From NCBI GenBank assembly GCA_002844335.1, contig CP019154.1, forward strand, positions 1 to 64,000: DNA of 64,000 nt, written 5' to 3'. Each line of letters opens with the position of its first letter. The stretch's first letter is position 1. Positions 1 to 7,455 of the stretch are shown piece after piece. The notes beneath the pieces were generated by a model. That model made no database searches, was not told the DNA's origin, and saw only the letters and a program-made list of their open reading frames with translations. The stretch comes from Haloarcula taiwanensis (lineage in GTDB: Archaea; Halobacteriota; Halobacteria; Halobacteriales; Haloarculaceae). A program made the translations under genes and the position numbers.

Positions 1-1578
1 ATGACTGACGAAAGCAACAACTCGGCCCCGGAATCCGATCTGTCGACACCAGAAACGTCGAACGATGCCGACGGGTCCGACGGGCACCCCGGCTCCGAAA
101 CGGACCCCGACATATCGACCGGGCCATCAGATCTCGACGATGTCATTCTCGACAATCTCGATACCGGATCCGATGATCCCTCAGACGAAGCGTCCCGTGG
201 CCTGTTCGACGACCTTCTCGAAGGGGAACCCATTTTCGAGAACAAGGAGGTCCTTCGCCCCTCGTATACGCCACACAAACTCCCCCACCGCGAGGAGCAG
301 ATCAACAACATGGCGACGATTCTCGTTACCGCCTTGCGCGGTGATACGCCGTCGAATATCCTCATCTACGGCAAGACGGGAACAGGGAAAACCGCGTCCG
401 CGAAGTTCGTCAGCGAGGAACTCGAAACGACCTCACAGAAGTACGAGGTTCCCTGTGAGGTCGAGTATATCAACTGCGAGGTGACCGACACCCAGTACCG
501 CGTACTGGCTCAGCTCGCGAATAAGTTCATCGACAAGAATGCCCGGCTCATCGACGACCGAATCGCCGAACTCGAAGACCTCCAGTCGCGCGCACGCGAG
601 AACACGGCGGCTGCACTCGAAGAGACGGCGTTTGACTCTCTCGACGACATCGAAACCGAAATCAGTTCGCTGGAAGCAGACAAGGCGGAGTTCGAGGAAG
701 TGCCGATGACCGGGTGGCCAACGGATCGGGTCTACAGCTCCTTTTTCGACGCAGTCGACTACCACGAGCGCGTGGTCGTCATTATGCTCGACGAGATTGA
801 CAAGCTCGTCGAGAAAAGCGGCGACGATACCCTGTATAACCTCTCCCGGATGAACTCCGAACTGGAGAACTCCCGCGTCTCGATTATGGGCATTTCTAAC
901 GACCTGAAGTTCACTGATTTCCTCGATCCTCGGGTCAAATCAAGCCTCGGAGAGGAGGAGATCGTCTTCCCGCCATACGATGCGAATCAGCTCCGGGACA
1001 TCCTACAGGCACGCTCCGACGTGGCGTTCAAAAATGACGCGCTCACCGAGGATGTCATCCCGCTGTGTGCGGCCTTCGCTGCACAGGAACACGGGGACGC
1101 ACGTCGTGCGCTTGACCTCCTCCGGACTGCGGGCGAACTCGCCGAGCGCGACCAGACCGACAACGTCCTCGAAGACCACGTCCGCCAAGCTCAGGAGAAG
1201 ATCGAACTCGACCGCGTCGTCGAGGTCGTCCGGACGCTTCCCACCCAGTCGAAGATCGTCCTTTTCGCCATCATCCTTCTGGAGAAAAACGGCGTCCACA
1301 ACATCAACACCGGCGAGGTATTCAACATCTACAAGAACCTCTGTGAGGAGATCGACGCCGATATCCTGACACAGCGCCGCGTCACTGACCTCATTTCGGA
1401 ACTCGATATGCTCGGCATCGTCAACGCCGTCGTTGTCTCGAAGGGCCGATACGGACGGACGAAAGAGATCTCGCTGTCGGTTCCAACCGAGGAGACGGAG
1501 GCGGTACTTCTGTCCGATTCACGACTCGGCGATATCGACGACGTCCAGCCGTTCGTGCAGGCCCGCTTCGACAACTGA
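1..1578 (+). CDS. cdc6: Orc1/Cdc6 replication initiator ATPase
   Basis: Archaeal origin-recognition protein that binds origin repeats and loads MCM. It has an acidic, low-complexity N-terminus of about 75 residues. The AAA+ core follows, with Walker A YGKTGTGKT (residues 123-131) and Walker B LDEID (D264-D267), then a lid and a C-terminal winged helix. About 525 residues is long for the family because of the tail and an extra charged helix pair around residues 190-235. The frame is open from base 1, where an ATG lies, so the true start could be upstream and unseen. Origin repeats would normally sit upstream, off this window. It is followed by signal peptidase genes and the PolD small subunit. 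The family is certain; which Orc paralogue it is cannot be told. Confidence 0.95.
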   Translation: MTDESNNSAPESDLSTPETSNDADGSDGHPGSETDPDISTGPSDLDDVILDNLDTGSDDPSDEASRGLFDDLLEGEPIFENKEVLRPSYTPHKLPHREEQINNMATILVTALRGDTPSNILIYGKTGTGKTASAKFVSEELETTSQKYEVPCEVEYINCEVTDTQYRVLAQLANKFIDKNARLIDDRIAELEDLQSRARENTAAALEETAFDSLDDIETEISSLEADKAEFEEVPMTGWPTDRVYSSFFDAVDYHERVVVIMLDEIDKLVEKSGDDTLYNLSRMNSELENSRVSIMGISNDLKFTDFLDPRVKSSLGEEEIVFPPYDANQLRDILQARSDVAFKNDALTEDVIPLCAAFAAQEHGDARRALDLLRTAGELAERDQTDNVLEDHVRQAQEKIELDRVVEVVRTLPTQSKIVLFAIILLEKNGVHNINTGEVFNIYKNLCEEIDADILTQRRVTDLISELDMLGIVNAVVVSKGRYGRTKEISLSVPTEETEAVLLSDSRLGDIDDVQPFVQARFDN

Positions 1579-1651
1579 TCTGCGGATTGTCTGAGCGCCC
1601 GGCAGTCTCCGCCGTCGCAGGTGAAACAGTCCCCCTATCGAGAGTGACGAA

Positions 1652-2362
1652 CTACCCGGACGCAGTCGTGTTCGTGGCTGTCGACCCTGTTTCGTTCGTC
1701 ACTGCCGGTCCTGCCCCGCTTGGTACTACGTCGGTCGCTCCAGCCTGGTTCCACTGGAGCCGGACCTGCCCCAGCAGTGGGACCCGCATTTCCGCGGTAC
1801 CGACGACCCACCCAGGCTTGACCGGTTCGCTGATTGGGCTGGAGCCGACCTGGTCGTACCGGCCGTTGTTGTCGCCCTTGGTGATGAAGCCGGCGTGGTC
1901 GGCCGGACAGGAGCTGAGTTCGTCACAGCTGTCCGCACTCCCGATGTAGTCCTTGTTCGCCCGGTCGTACCAGTTCTCGCCGGCATCAACCCACAGCATC
2001 GCTCGGTGGATGATCGGGGTCTGCCGACTGTTGCCGTCGGGCTCGTATACGATAACGTCGCCCGGTTGCTGGAACTTCCGATAGCTGTCGTCGTTCGCCG
2101 CAGTAACGACACCCCTGTGATCACCTGGGCCGGAGAACCGCTCCTCTTCCATCACGAACACGAGGTCGCCTTCCTTGATATGCGGGTCCATGCTCGGGCT
2201 TTCGATAGCGACCAGTGGGGGCCACACGCCGCTAACGGCGAACAGCAACACCCCGACAAGCAGGACTGAACCGGCGCTACTGACGATATCGGTCACGTAC
2301 ATCATCCCTCCCGGTCCCTCGGTTCCGTCCCCGTCCGACGACCGATGGTCTGACCCGGCCAT
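1652..2362 (-). CDS. sec11: Sec11-type signal peptidase I, copy B
   Basis: Membrane-anchored S26 peptidase that removes signal peptides outside the membrane. Residues 30-50 form the single N-terminal membrane anchor. The nucleophile box reads ESPSMDP (Ser57), the general-base box PIIHR has His119 in place of the bacterial Lys, and a KGDNN box follows, so it is the archaeal/ER type. The ATG at 2362 gives 236 residues, the same length as the upstream paralogue; the open frame continues upstream but that part is non-homologous. It lies 71 bp downstream of copy A on the same strand and is plainly its tandem duplicate. The usual SGSM box is changed to SPSM here, which might alter activity. Confidence 0.9.
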   Translation of the reverse strand: MAGSDHRSSDGDGTEGPGGMMYVTDIVSSAGSVLLVGVLLFAVSGVWPPLVAIESPSMDPHIKEGDLVFVMEEERFSGPGDHRGVVTAANDDSYRKFQQPGDVIVYEPDGNSRQTPIIHRAMLWVDAGENWYDRANKDYIGSADSCDELSSCPADHAGFITKGDNNGRYDQVGSSPISEPVKPGWVVGTAEMRVPLLGQVRLQWNQAGATDVVPSGAGPAVTNETGSTATNTTASG

Positions 2363-2433
2363 TCGTACCACGAATACTCGGAGGCGGCCAATCAACCTTC
2401 TGTTGTTACAGCGACCACTACCGTCCGAGTCAG

Positions 2434-3144
2434 TCAACTTGCCGCTGGCGCTGAAGCTTCTCCGACCCCTATAGTCGCTGCTGTGTGCCATAGCTGGGAC
2501 GGCTGGACCCGGACGTACCCGAGACGCGGGATTCGGAAGATTCCGGTTCCAATAACCCACTGCGGGCGCACAACAGTACTCGCTCCGGTCACCTGATCGT
2601 ATCTCGTGTTGGTCACTTTGTTGTCACCTTTCGTAATAAACCCAGCGTGGGGGGCCGGGCAGTTCCGAAGCTCGTCGCAACTGTCCGCGCTTCCGATGTA
2701 CGTCTGGTTCGCTCGGTCGTACCAGTTCTCGCCGGCATCAACCCACAGCATCGACCGGTGGATAATCGGCGTTCGCTGTTCGTTACCGTTGGGTTCGAAG
2801 ACGATGACATCTCCGGACTGCTGAAAGGTCCGATACCCGGTTTCGGCCCCGGTTGCCGCCGTTACAACGCCGTGACGCGCCCCCTGTCCGGGGAACCGTT
2901 CTGCGTCCATGACAAACACCATGTCACCGGTGTCGATGTGTGGCTCCATGCTCCCGCTCTCGATTGCGACAAGCGGGGGCCACACTCCGCTGACGGCAAA
3001 CAGGAGCGCACCGACGAGCATGACCGCTCCGACGCTCGTACTGATGTCGCGGACGTACAGGCCGAGACGAAACGTTGGGCTGGTGTCAGCAGCCTCCTCC
3101 GTCTCGTCTGGCGACGTGCTGCTGGTCGATTCGTCCCGGCCCAT
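2434..3144 (-). CDS. sec11: Sec11-type signal peptidase I, copy A
   Basis: S26 signal peptidase of 236 residues. An acidic N-terminal tail of about 30 residues precedes a membrane anchor (about 36-60). The canonical nucleophile box ESGSMEP (Ser65), the box PIIHR (His129) and the box TKGDNK follow, then a short C-terminal tail. It shares the blocks VSGVWPPLVAIES and MLWVDAGENWYDRAN with copy B, showing a recent tandem duplication. It is transcribed away from the PolD small subunit gene, whose start is about 90 bp away. An origin protein, signal peptidase and polD1 neighbourhood is common in haloarchaea; the doubled peptidase is the less usual part. Confidence 0.93.
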   Translation of the reverse strand: MGRDESTSSTSPDETEEAADTSPTFRLGLYVRDISTSVGAVMLVGALLFAVSGVWPPLVAIESGSMEPHIDTGDMVFVMDAERFPGQGARHGVVTAATGAETGYRTFQQSGDVIVFEPNGNEQRTPIIHRSMLWVDAGENWYDRANQTYIGSADSCDELRNCPAPHAGFITKGDNKVTNTRYDQVTGASTVVRPQWVIGTGIFRIPRLGYVRVQPSQLWHTAATIGVGEASAPAAS

Positions 3145-3232
3145 CCTACCTCGGATTGCCGACAGCGGGGTATCAATCTTGTGACGACTGTCGGTCCGCT
3201 ATCCTTTTGCCCGCAGACACTGAGTGTGGAAC

Positions 3233-4801
3233 GTGCCTCTGGAGACGCCGGCACGAATCGTCAGCGAACTCGCGAGCCGCGGCTACAACGCGGAGCGCGA
3301 AGCAGTGACGCGGATCGCCGATACCCCGGATCCATCGGCGACACTGGAACGCGCACTCGAAACCCTGCCCGATGACGCGCTGAAGCTGACAACCGACCAC
3401 GTCGAATCTGTGATTGAGACGGCAGAAGACGCGGGAAGCACGCCGAAAACCGGACCAGGCGCAGGAGACGAAATTACCGGCACCCCTCCCAATCCACACC
3501 CCTCCGTTTCAACTGGAACGAGTGCAGCCGCGTCGACCGAACCGGGTACGTCTTCTCCACCTGAAACGGAGGGGTCACGGGATGTGGACACATCCCTCCG
3601 GGCAATCGAGGTCGCGAACGACATGACCGGTCAGTCAACTGGGACCGGCGAGTACTCGGACTTCGTCTCGGTGTTCCGGGACCGCTACGAGAAACTGGCG
3701 AGCAAACTCCGTGGCAGAGTGAACCACCGGCCGACCGACGCAATCGAAAACATGGGTGGCGGCAGCGACGCGGCGCTCATCGGGATGGTCTCGGACATCC
3801 GCTCGACCGCCAGCGGGCACTGGCTCGTCGAACTGGAGGACACGAACGGGACCTTCCCCTGTCTGGTGATGAAAGACCGCCCTATCGCCGACCTCGTCCA
3901 GCAGTTGCTCATGGACGAGGTCATCGCCGTCGAGGGAACGCTGGCCGACGACGCCGGCATCCTGTTTGTGGACTCGCTGTACTTCCCGGACGTGCCCCGA
4001 ACGCACAGCCCCTCGACCGCTGACCGTCACGTTCAGGCGGCACTCATCTCAGACATCCACGTCGGCAGCCAGGAGTTCATGGAGGACGCCTGGCACCGCT
4101 TCACGGACTGGCTCCACACCCCAGAGGCTGAGACTGTCGAGTATCTCCTCATCGCCGGCGACATGGTCGAGGGCGTCGGCATTTACCCTGAGCAAGACGA
4201 GGAACTGGACATCATCGACATCTACGACCAGTACCGCGCATTCTCGGAGTACCTCAAGGAGGTTCCGGGCGATATGGAAATCCGGATGATTCCGGGCAAC
4301 CACGACGCCGTCCGACTGGCCGAGCCCCAGCCCGGCTTCGACGAGGAACTCCGGGACATCATGACTGCCCACGACGCTCAGGTCCACTCTAATCCCTCGT
4401 TGGTCACCGTCGAGGGCGTCACGGTGCTGCTGTACCACGGCGTCTCGCTGGACGAGGTCATCGCCGAACTTCCGGATGAGGAGGCCAGCTACGAGGAGCC
4501 ACACAAGGCGATGTACCAGCTCCTGAAGAAGCGCCACGTCGCGCCGCAGTACGGCGGTCACACCCGGCTCGCCCCCGAGGACCGCGACTATCTGGTCATG
4601 GAGGAGGTCCCGGACGTGTTTCACACTGGCCACGTCCACAAGCTCGGCTGGGGCGAGTACCACAACGTCGTTGCGCTGAACTCCGGGTGCTGGCAGGCCC
4701 AGACCGCGTTCCAGAAGAGCGTCAACATCGACCCCGACGCCGGCTTCGCGCCGATTCTGGACCTGGATACGCTTTCGATGACGGTCCGGAAGTTTACCTA
4801 A
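3233..4801 (+). CDS. polB: DNA polymerase D small subunit DP1
   Basis: Small subunit of the archaeal replicative polymerase PolD, carrying the 3'-5' proofreading exonuclease of the Mre11-like phosphoesterase type. An N-terminal helical domain is followed by a low-complexity linker (about residues 60-130), an OB fold (about 160-245) and the phosphoesterase. All metal-binding motifs are present: DIH (D274, H276), GDM (D310), GNHD (N356-D358), YHG and HTGHVH (H464-H469). That suggests a live exonuclease, unlike the inactive eukaryotic B subunits. The GTG at 3233 gives MPLETPARIV; a GTG three codons earlier (3224) is also possible. The large subunit DP2 is not in the window. Confidence 0.93.
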   Translation: MPLETPARIVSELASRGYNAEREAVTRIADTPDPSATLERALETLPDDALKLTTDHVESVIETAEDAGSTPKTGPGAGDEITGTPPNPHPSVSTGTSAAASTEPGTSSPPETEGSRDVDTSLRAIEVANDMTGQSTGTGEYSDFVSVFRDRYEKLASKLRGRVNHRPTDAIENMGGGSDAALIGMVSDIRSTASGHWLVELEDTNGTFPCLVMKDRPIADLVQQLLMDEVIAVEGTLADDAGILFVDSLYFPDVPRTHSPSTADRHVQAALISDIHVGSQEFMEDAWHRFTDWLHTPEAETVEYLLIAGDMVEGVGIYPEQDEELDIIDIYDQYRAFSEYLKEVPGDMEIRMIPGNHDAVRLAEPQPGFDEELRDIMTAHDAQVHSNPSLVTVEGVTVLLYHGVSLDEVIAELPDEEASYEEPHKAMYQLLKKRHVAPQYGGHTRLAPEDRDYLVMEEVPDVFHTGHVHKLGWGEYHNVVALNSGCWQAQTAFQKSVNIDPDAGFAPILDLDTLSMTVRKFT

Positions 4802-4909
4802 CCACCTTTTTCCACGGGGGCCTCGCGCTCGCCGGGGCCGAGCGCTCAACCCCCGTACAAAAACGTGGGCGAAAAAGGCCGGACGCTCACTCCGTTCGCG
4901 TCCGGTGAA

Positions 4910-4930
4910 ACCGGTCGCCAGGCGACCGGT
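4910..4930. repeat. Perfect 10-bp-arm inverted repeat
   Basis: The arms ACCGGTCGCC and GGCGACCGGT are separated by one base. The repeat lies about 110 bases after the polD1 stop codon, between two other hairpins (4879-4903 and 4982-5001). With a one-base spacer it would form either a cruciform or a dyad protein site rather than a normal RNA hairpin. No T-tract follows directly, so a simple terminator is not obvious. Confidence 0.7.
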
Positions 4931-5149
4931 ATGCTAACCGCCCGGCACGACCGCAGGCCTGCCCTTCCCCGGGTCGCTTCGGGTGCGACAGTCGTCGCAC
5001 CACTCGCTCCCGGCCCGAGTACTTCTCTTCGTGTTCTTCCAGAAGCACGATACTGACTCCACACGGCCTTCCGCGCCCGAATACGTCCGGAAACGGCCCG
5101 AATAATCACCGCTATCTCGTAGCAGTGGCGGGGCTCACCGGTGTGGTCG

Positions 5150-5156
5150 TTATTAA
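5150..5156 (+). promoter_or_regulatory. TATA-like box of metY
   Basis: TTATTAA lies 26-32 bases upstream of the metY ATG at 5182, in G+C-rich surroundings. This spacing is typical of haloarchaeal leaderless transcripts and supports the chosen start. Confidence 0.55.
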
Positions 5157-5181
5157 GACCCATCAGGTGAAAGCGGAGTGT

Positions 5182-6480
5182 ATGAGCGACGACCAAGACC
5201 ACGGATTCGAAACCGACGCCTTGCACGTCGGCCAGGAAGAGCCGGACGCCGAGACCCGCTCTCGCGCGCCGCCGCTGTACCAGACCACCTCCTACGTCTT
5301 CGAAGACGCCGAGGACGCCGCAAAGCAGTTCGCACTGGAGAAGCCGGGCCACATCTACTCGCGGCTGATGAACCCCACAGTTGGGATGCTGCAGGAACGG
5401 CTGGCGGCGCTGGAGGGCGGCGTCGGCGCGGTCGCCACCGCGTCGGGCATGGCGTCGCTGAATCTGGCGACCTTCCTCCTCGCGGACGTCGGTGATAACG
5501 TCGTCACGGCGTCGTCGCTGTACGGCGGCACCTACACCTACTACACCCACACCGCGCCGCGCAATGGCGTCGAAACCCGCTTCGTCGACACGCTCGACTA
5601 CGACGCCTACGCCGAGGCTATCGACGAAAACACAGCCTATGTCCACTGTGAGACCATCGGCAACCCGGCGCTCGTCACGCCCGACTTCGAGCGCCTGGCC
5701 GAGATCGCCCACGACCACGGCGTCCCCTTCTTCGTCGACAACACGTTCGCGACGCCGTACCTCTGTAACCCGATTGAGCACGGGGCTGACCTCGTCTGGA
5801 ACTCCACAACGAAGTGGATTCACGGCCACGGCACCACCGTCGGCGGCGTCCTCGTCGACGGCGGCTCCTTCCCGTGGGAGGAACACGCGGACAAGTACCC
5901 CGAAATCGCCGGCGACAACCCTGCGTACCACGGCGTCAACTTCCGTGAGCGATTCGAGGACGCGGCCTTCACCTACGCCGCCATCGCTCGCGGTCTCCGT
6001 GACTTGGGCTGCCAGCAGTCGCCCTTCGACGCGTGGCAGACGATGCAGGGTCTGGAGACGCTGCCCGCACGGATGGATCGCCACTGTGACAACGCCATGG
6101 GCGTTGCCGAGTTCCTCGCTGACCACCCCGAAGTATCGTGGGTCACCTACCCCGGCCTCGACGACCACGAAACGCACGACACCGCCAGCAAATACCTCGA
6201 CGGTGGCTACGGCGGCATGATAACGTTCGGCCTCGACGCGGGCTACGACGCCGCCCGGACGACCGTCGAATCGACCGAGATTGCGTCGCTGCTGGCCAAC
6301 GTCGGCGACGCGAAGACGCTCATCATCCACCCGGCCTCGACCACCCACCAGCAGCTCACGGACGAGGAGAAGGCCGCCGCTGGCGTCACTGACGACATGG
6401 TTCGTCTCTCTGTTGGCACTGAGTCTGTCGAAGACATCAAAGCCGACCTCGACCAGGCAATCGGCCAGGCAACTAACTAA
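5182..6480 (+). CDS. metY: O-acetylhomoserine sulfhydrylase (PLP enzyme)
   Basis: Cys/Met-metabolism PLP enzyme that joins O-acetylhomoserine with sulfide to give homocysteine. The 432 residues match the MetY/Met17 subgroup, which is longer than cystathionine synthases because of an insertion around residues 225-260. The PLP lysine lies in NSTTKWIHGHG (K211), and the C-terminal signature HPASTTHQQL is present. The ATG at 5182 sits 26 bases after a TATA-like box; the in-frame sequence upstream is not family-like. The acetyl donor gene metX, often next to metY in haloarchaea, is not adjacent here. The gene is followed by two small dyads and an AT-richer spacer. Confidence 0.93.
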   Translation: MSDDQDHGFETDALHVGQEEPDAETRSRAPPLYQTTSYVFEDAEDAAKQFALEKPGHIYSRLMNPTVGMLQERLAALEGGVGAVATASGMASLNLATFLLADVGDNVVTASSLYGGTYTYYTHTAPRNGVETRFVDTLDYDAYAEAIDENTAYVHCETIGNPALVTPDFERLAEIAHDHGVPFFVDNTFATPYLCNPIEHGADLVWNSTTKWIHGHGTTVGGVLVDGGSFPWEEHADKYPEIAGDNPAYHGVNFRERFEDAAFTYAAIARGLRDLGCQQSPFDAWQTMQGLETLPARMDRHCDNAMGVAEFLADHPEVSWVTYPGLDDHETHDTASKYLDGGYGGMITFGLDAGYDAARTTVESTEIASLLANVGDAKTLIIHPASTTHQQLTDEEKAAAGVTDDMVRLSVGTESVEDIKADLDQAIGQATN

Positions 6481-6483
6481 CGA

Positions 6484-6512
6484 AGAATACGGTATTCTAC
6501 AGAACTTTTCTG
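6484..6512 (+). terminator. Possible terminator dyads after metY
   Basis: Two small dyads follow the stop codon: AGAATAC/GTATTCT around one base (6484-6498) and CAGAA/TTCTG around three bases (6500-6512). The next 200 bases are AT-richer than the surroundings and hold no convincing gene. Archaeal termination depends mainly on T-tracts, so the assignment is tentative. Confidence 0.35.
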
Positions 6513-6752
6513 AACGTGCGTATCAAAGTACTGCAATAATTCATCTATTCATTAGGCTTATTACGGGAGAAGACAATGCATTCAATGAACCGTCGCTGGT
6601 AGCGAGCACGCGTCGGTTCACGCTCAACCATACTCTGTCATTGGTCCGACAACGACTGCTCGCGTCCGTGGGGAGCGTGCCTCTCCCCGTTTGTTCTCCG
6701 TCTACCGTGCAGCGTACAGGTCGTGACCGTGAGCGACAAAAACAGAGATTCG

Positions 6753-7385
6753 TTACAGGATTCCTTCGGCTTCCAGCAGCTCGTACAGTTCGTCCATTGT
6801 CTCGACTGTCGTGTCACACGACGGCGCGACGGCCGGTTTCGGGTCGAAGCCGATAGCCAGGTTCGACACTTCGAGCATCGGGAGGTCGTTGGCCCCGTCG
6901 CCGACGGCAACAGTCGCGTCCCGGTCTTCGCCGGTGACGGCGGTGACGACTTCCATCGCGTCGTCTTTCGTCCCGGAGATGAGCGGCCCGCGAACTTCGC
7001 CGGTCAGCTTTCCGTCTGCCACGGGCAGTCGGTTGGCGACGATGGCGTCGACCTCGACCCCCTCCGTTTCGAGTGCAGCCTCGACGCCGCGCTCAAACCC
7101 TCCAGTGAGGATAGCGACGTAGACGCCGGCGTCTCGTAGCGCAGTGATGACCTCGGCTGCACCCGGACGCAGGGCGACCTCACTGAAGGCCGCCCGGGCC
7201 TGTTCATCCGAGAGGCCTTCCAGCAGCGCACAGCGCTGGCGCAGGCTCTCGGCGTACTCGATTTCGTCGTTCATCGCGCGCTCGGTGATGTCGGCCATGT
7301 CCTCGGCCGTCCCGTTCTGGCTCCCGAGCAGGACCGTCATCTCCGAATCGGAGAGCGTCCCGTCGAAGTCGAAGGCGACTAGCAT
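6753..7385 (-). CDS. serB: Phosphoserine phosphatase, HAD family
   Basis: HAD-family hydrolase of 210 residues matching SerB, which catalyses the last step of serine synthesis. Motif I is DFDGT (nucleophile D6, acid D8), the motif II region is LTGGF, a motif III lysine lies in GTKDDA, and motif IV is GDGANDLPM. The helical cap covers residues 14-75. The serine specificity is inferred from overall resemblance to archaeal SerB; a related phosphatase activity is possible. It is transcribed convergently towards metY, with about 270 AT-richer bases between them. Confidence 0.85.
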   Translation of the reverse strand: MLVAFDFDGTLSDSEMTVLLGSQNGTAEDMADITERAMNDEIEYAESLRQRCALLEGLSDEQARAAFSEVALRPGAAEVITALRDAGVYVAILTGGFERGVEAALETEGVEVDAIVANRLPVADGKLTGEVRGPLISGTKDDAMEVVTAVTGEDRDATVAVGDGANDLPMLEVSNLAIGFDPKPAVAPSCDTTVETMDELYELLEAEGIL

Positions 7386-7455
7386 TACCCGTCCGTTTCA
7401 CGTGGAGGGTTTCAAACTATCCGGTTTCCGGTCGGTCGCTGTTCCGAACCCGTAC

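Larger units (their letters stand above)
4802..5181. other. Gene-free stretch with three hairpins between polD1 and metY
   Basis: No credible gene is seen in these 380 bases. Three inverted repeats crowd the middle. One has arms CCGGACG/CGTCCGG at 4879-4903. One is ACCGGTCGCC/GGCGACCGGT around a single base (4910-4930). One is GGTGCGAC/GTCGCACC around four bases (4982-5001). The 16-mer at 4885-4900 recurs in inverted orientation at 14156-14171 beyond the aminopeptidase gene. The last 35 bases carry the metY promoter. The region could be a structured transcript end, a small RNA or a short intergenic repeat; the sequence does not decide. Confidence 0.6.

Noticed and set aside
1..1651. Replication origin adjoining cdc6
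   Set aside because: No repeated origin-box-like dyads are visible downstream of the gene; an origin would be expected upstream, outside the window.
4846..6348. A 500-codon minus-strand open frame
   Set aside because: Antisense shadow of metY caused by high G+C at third positions.
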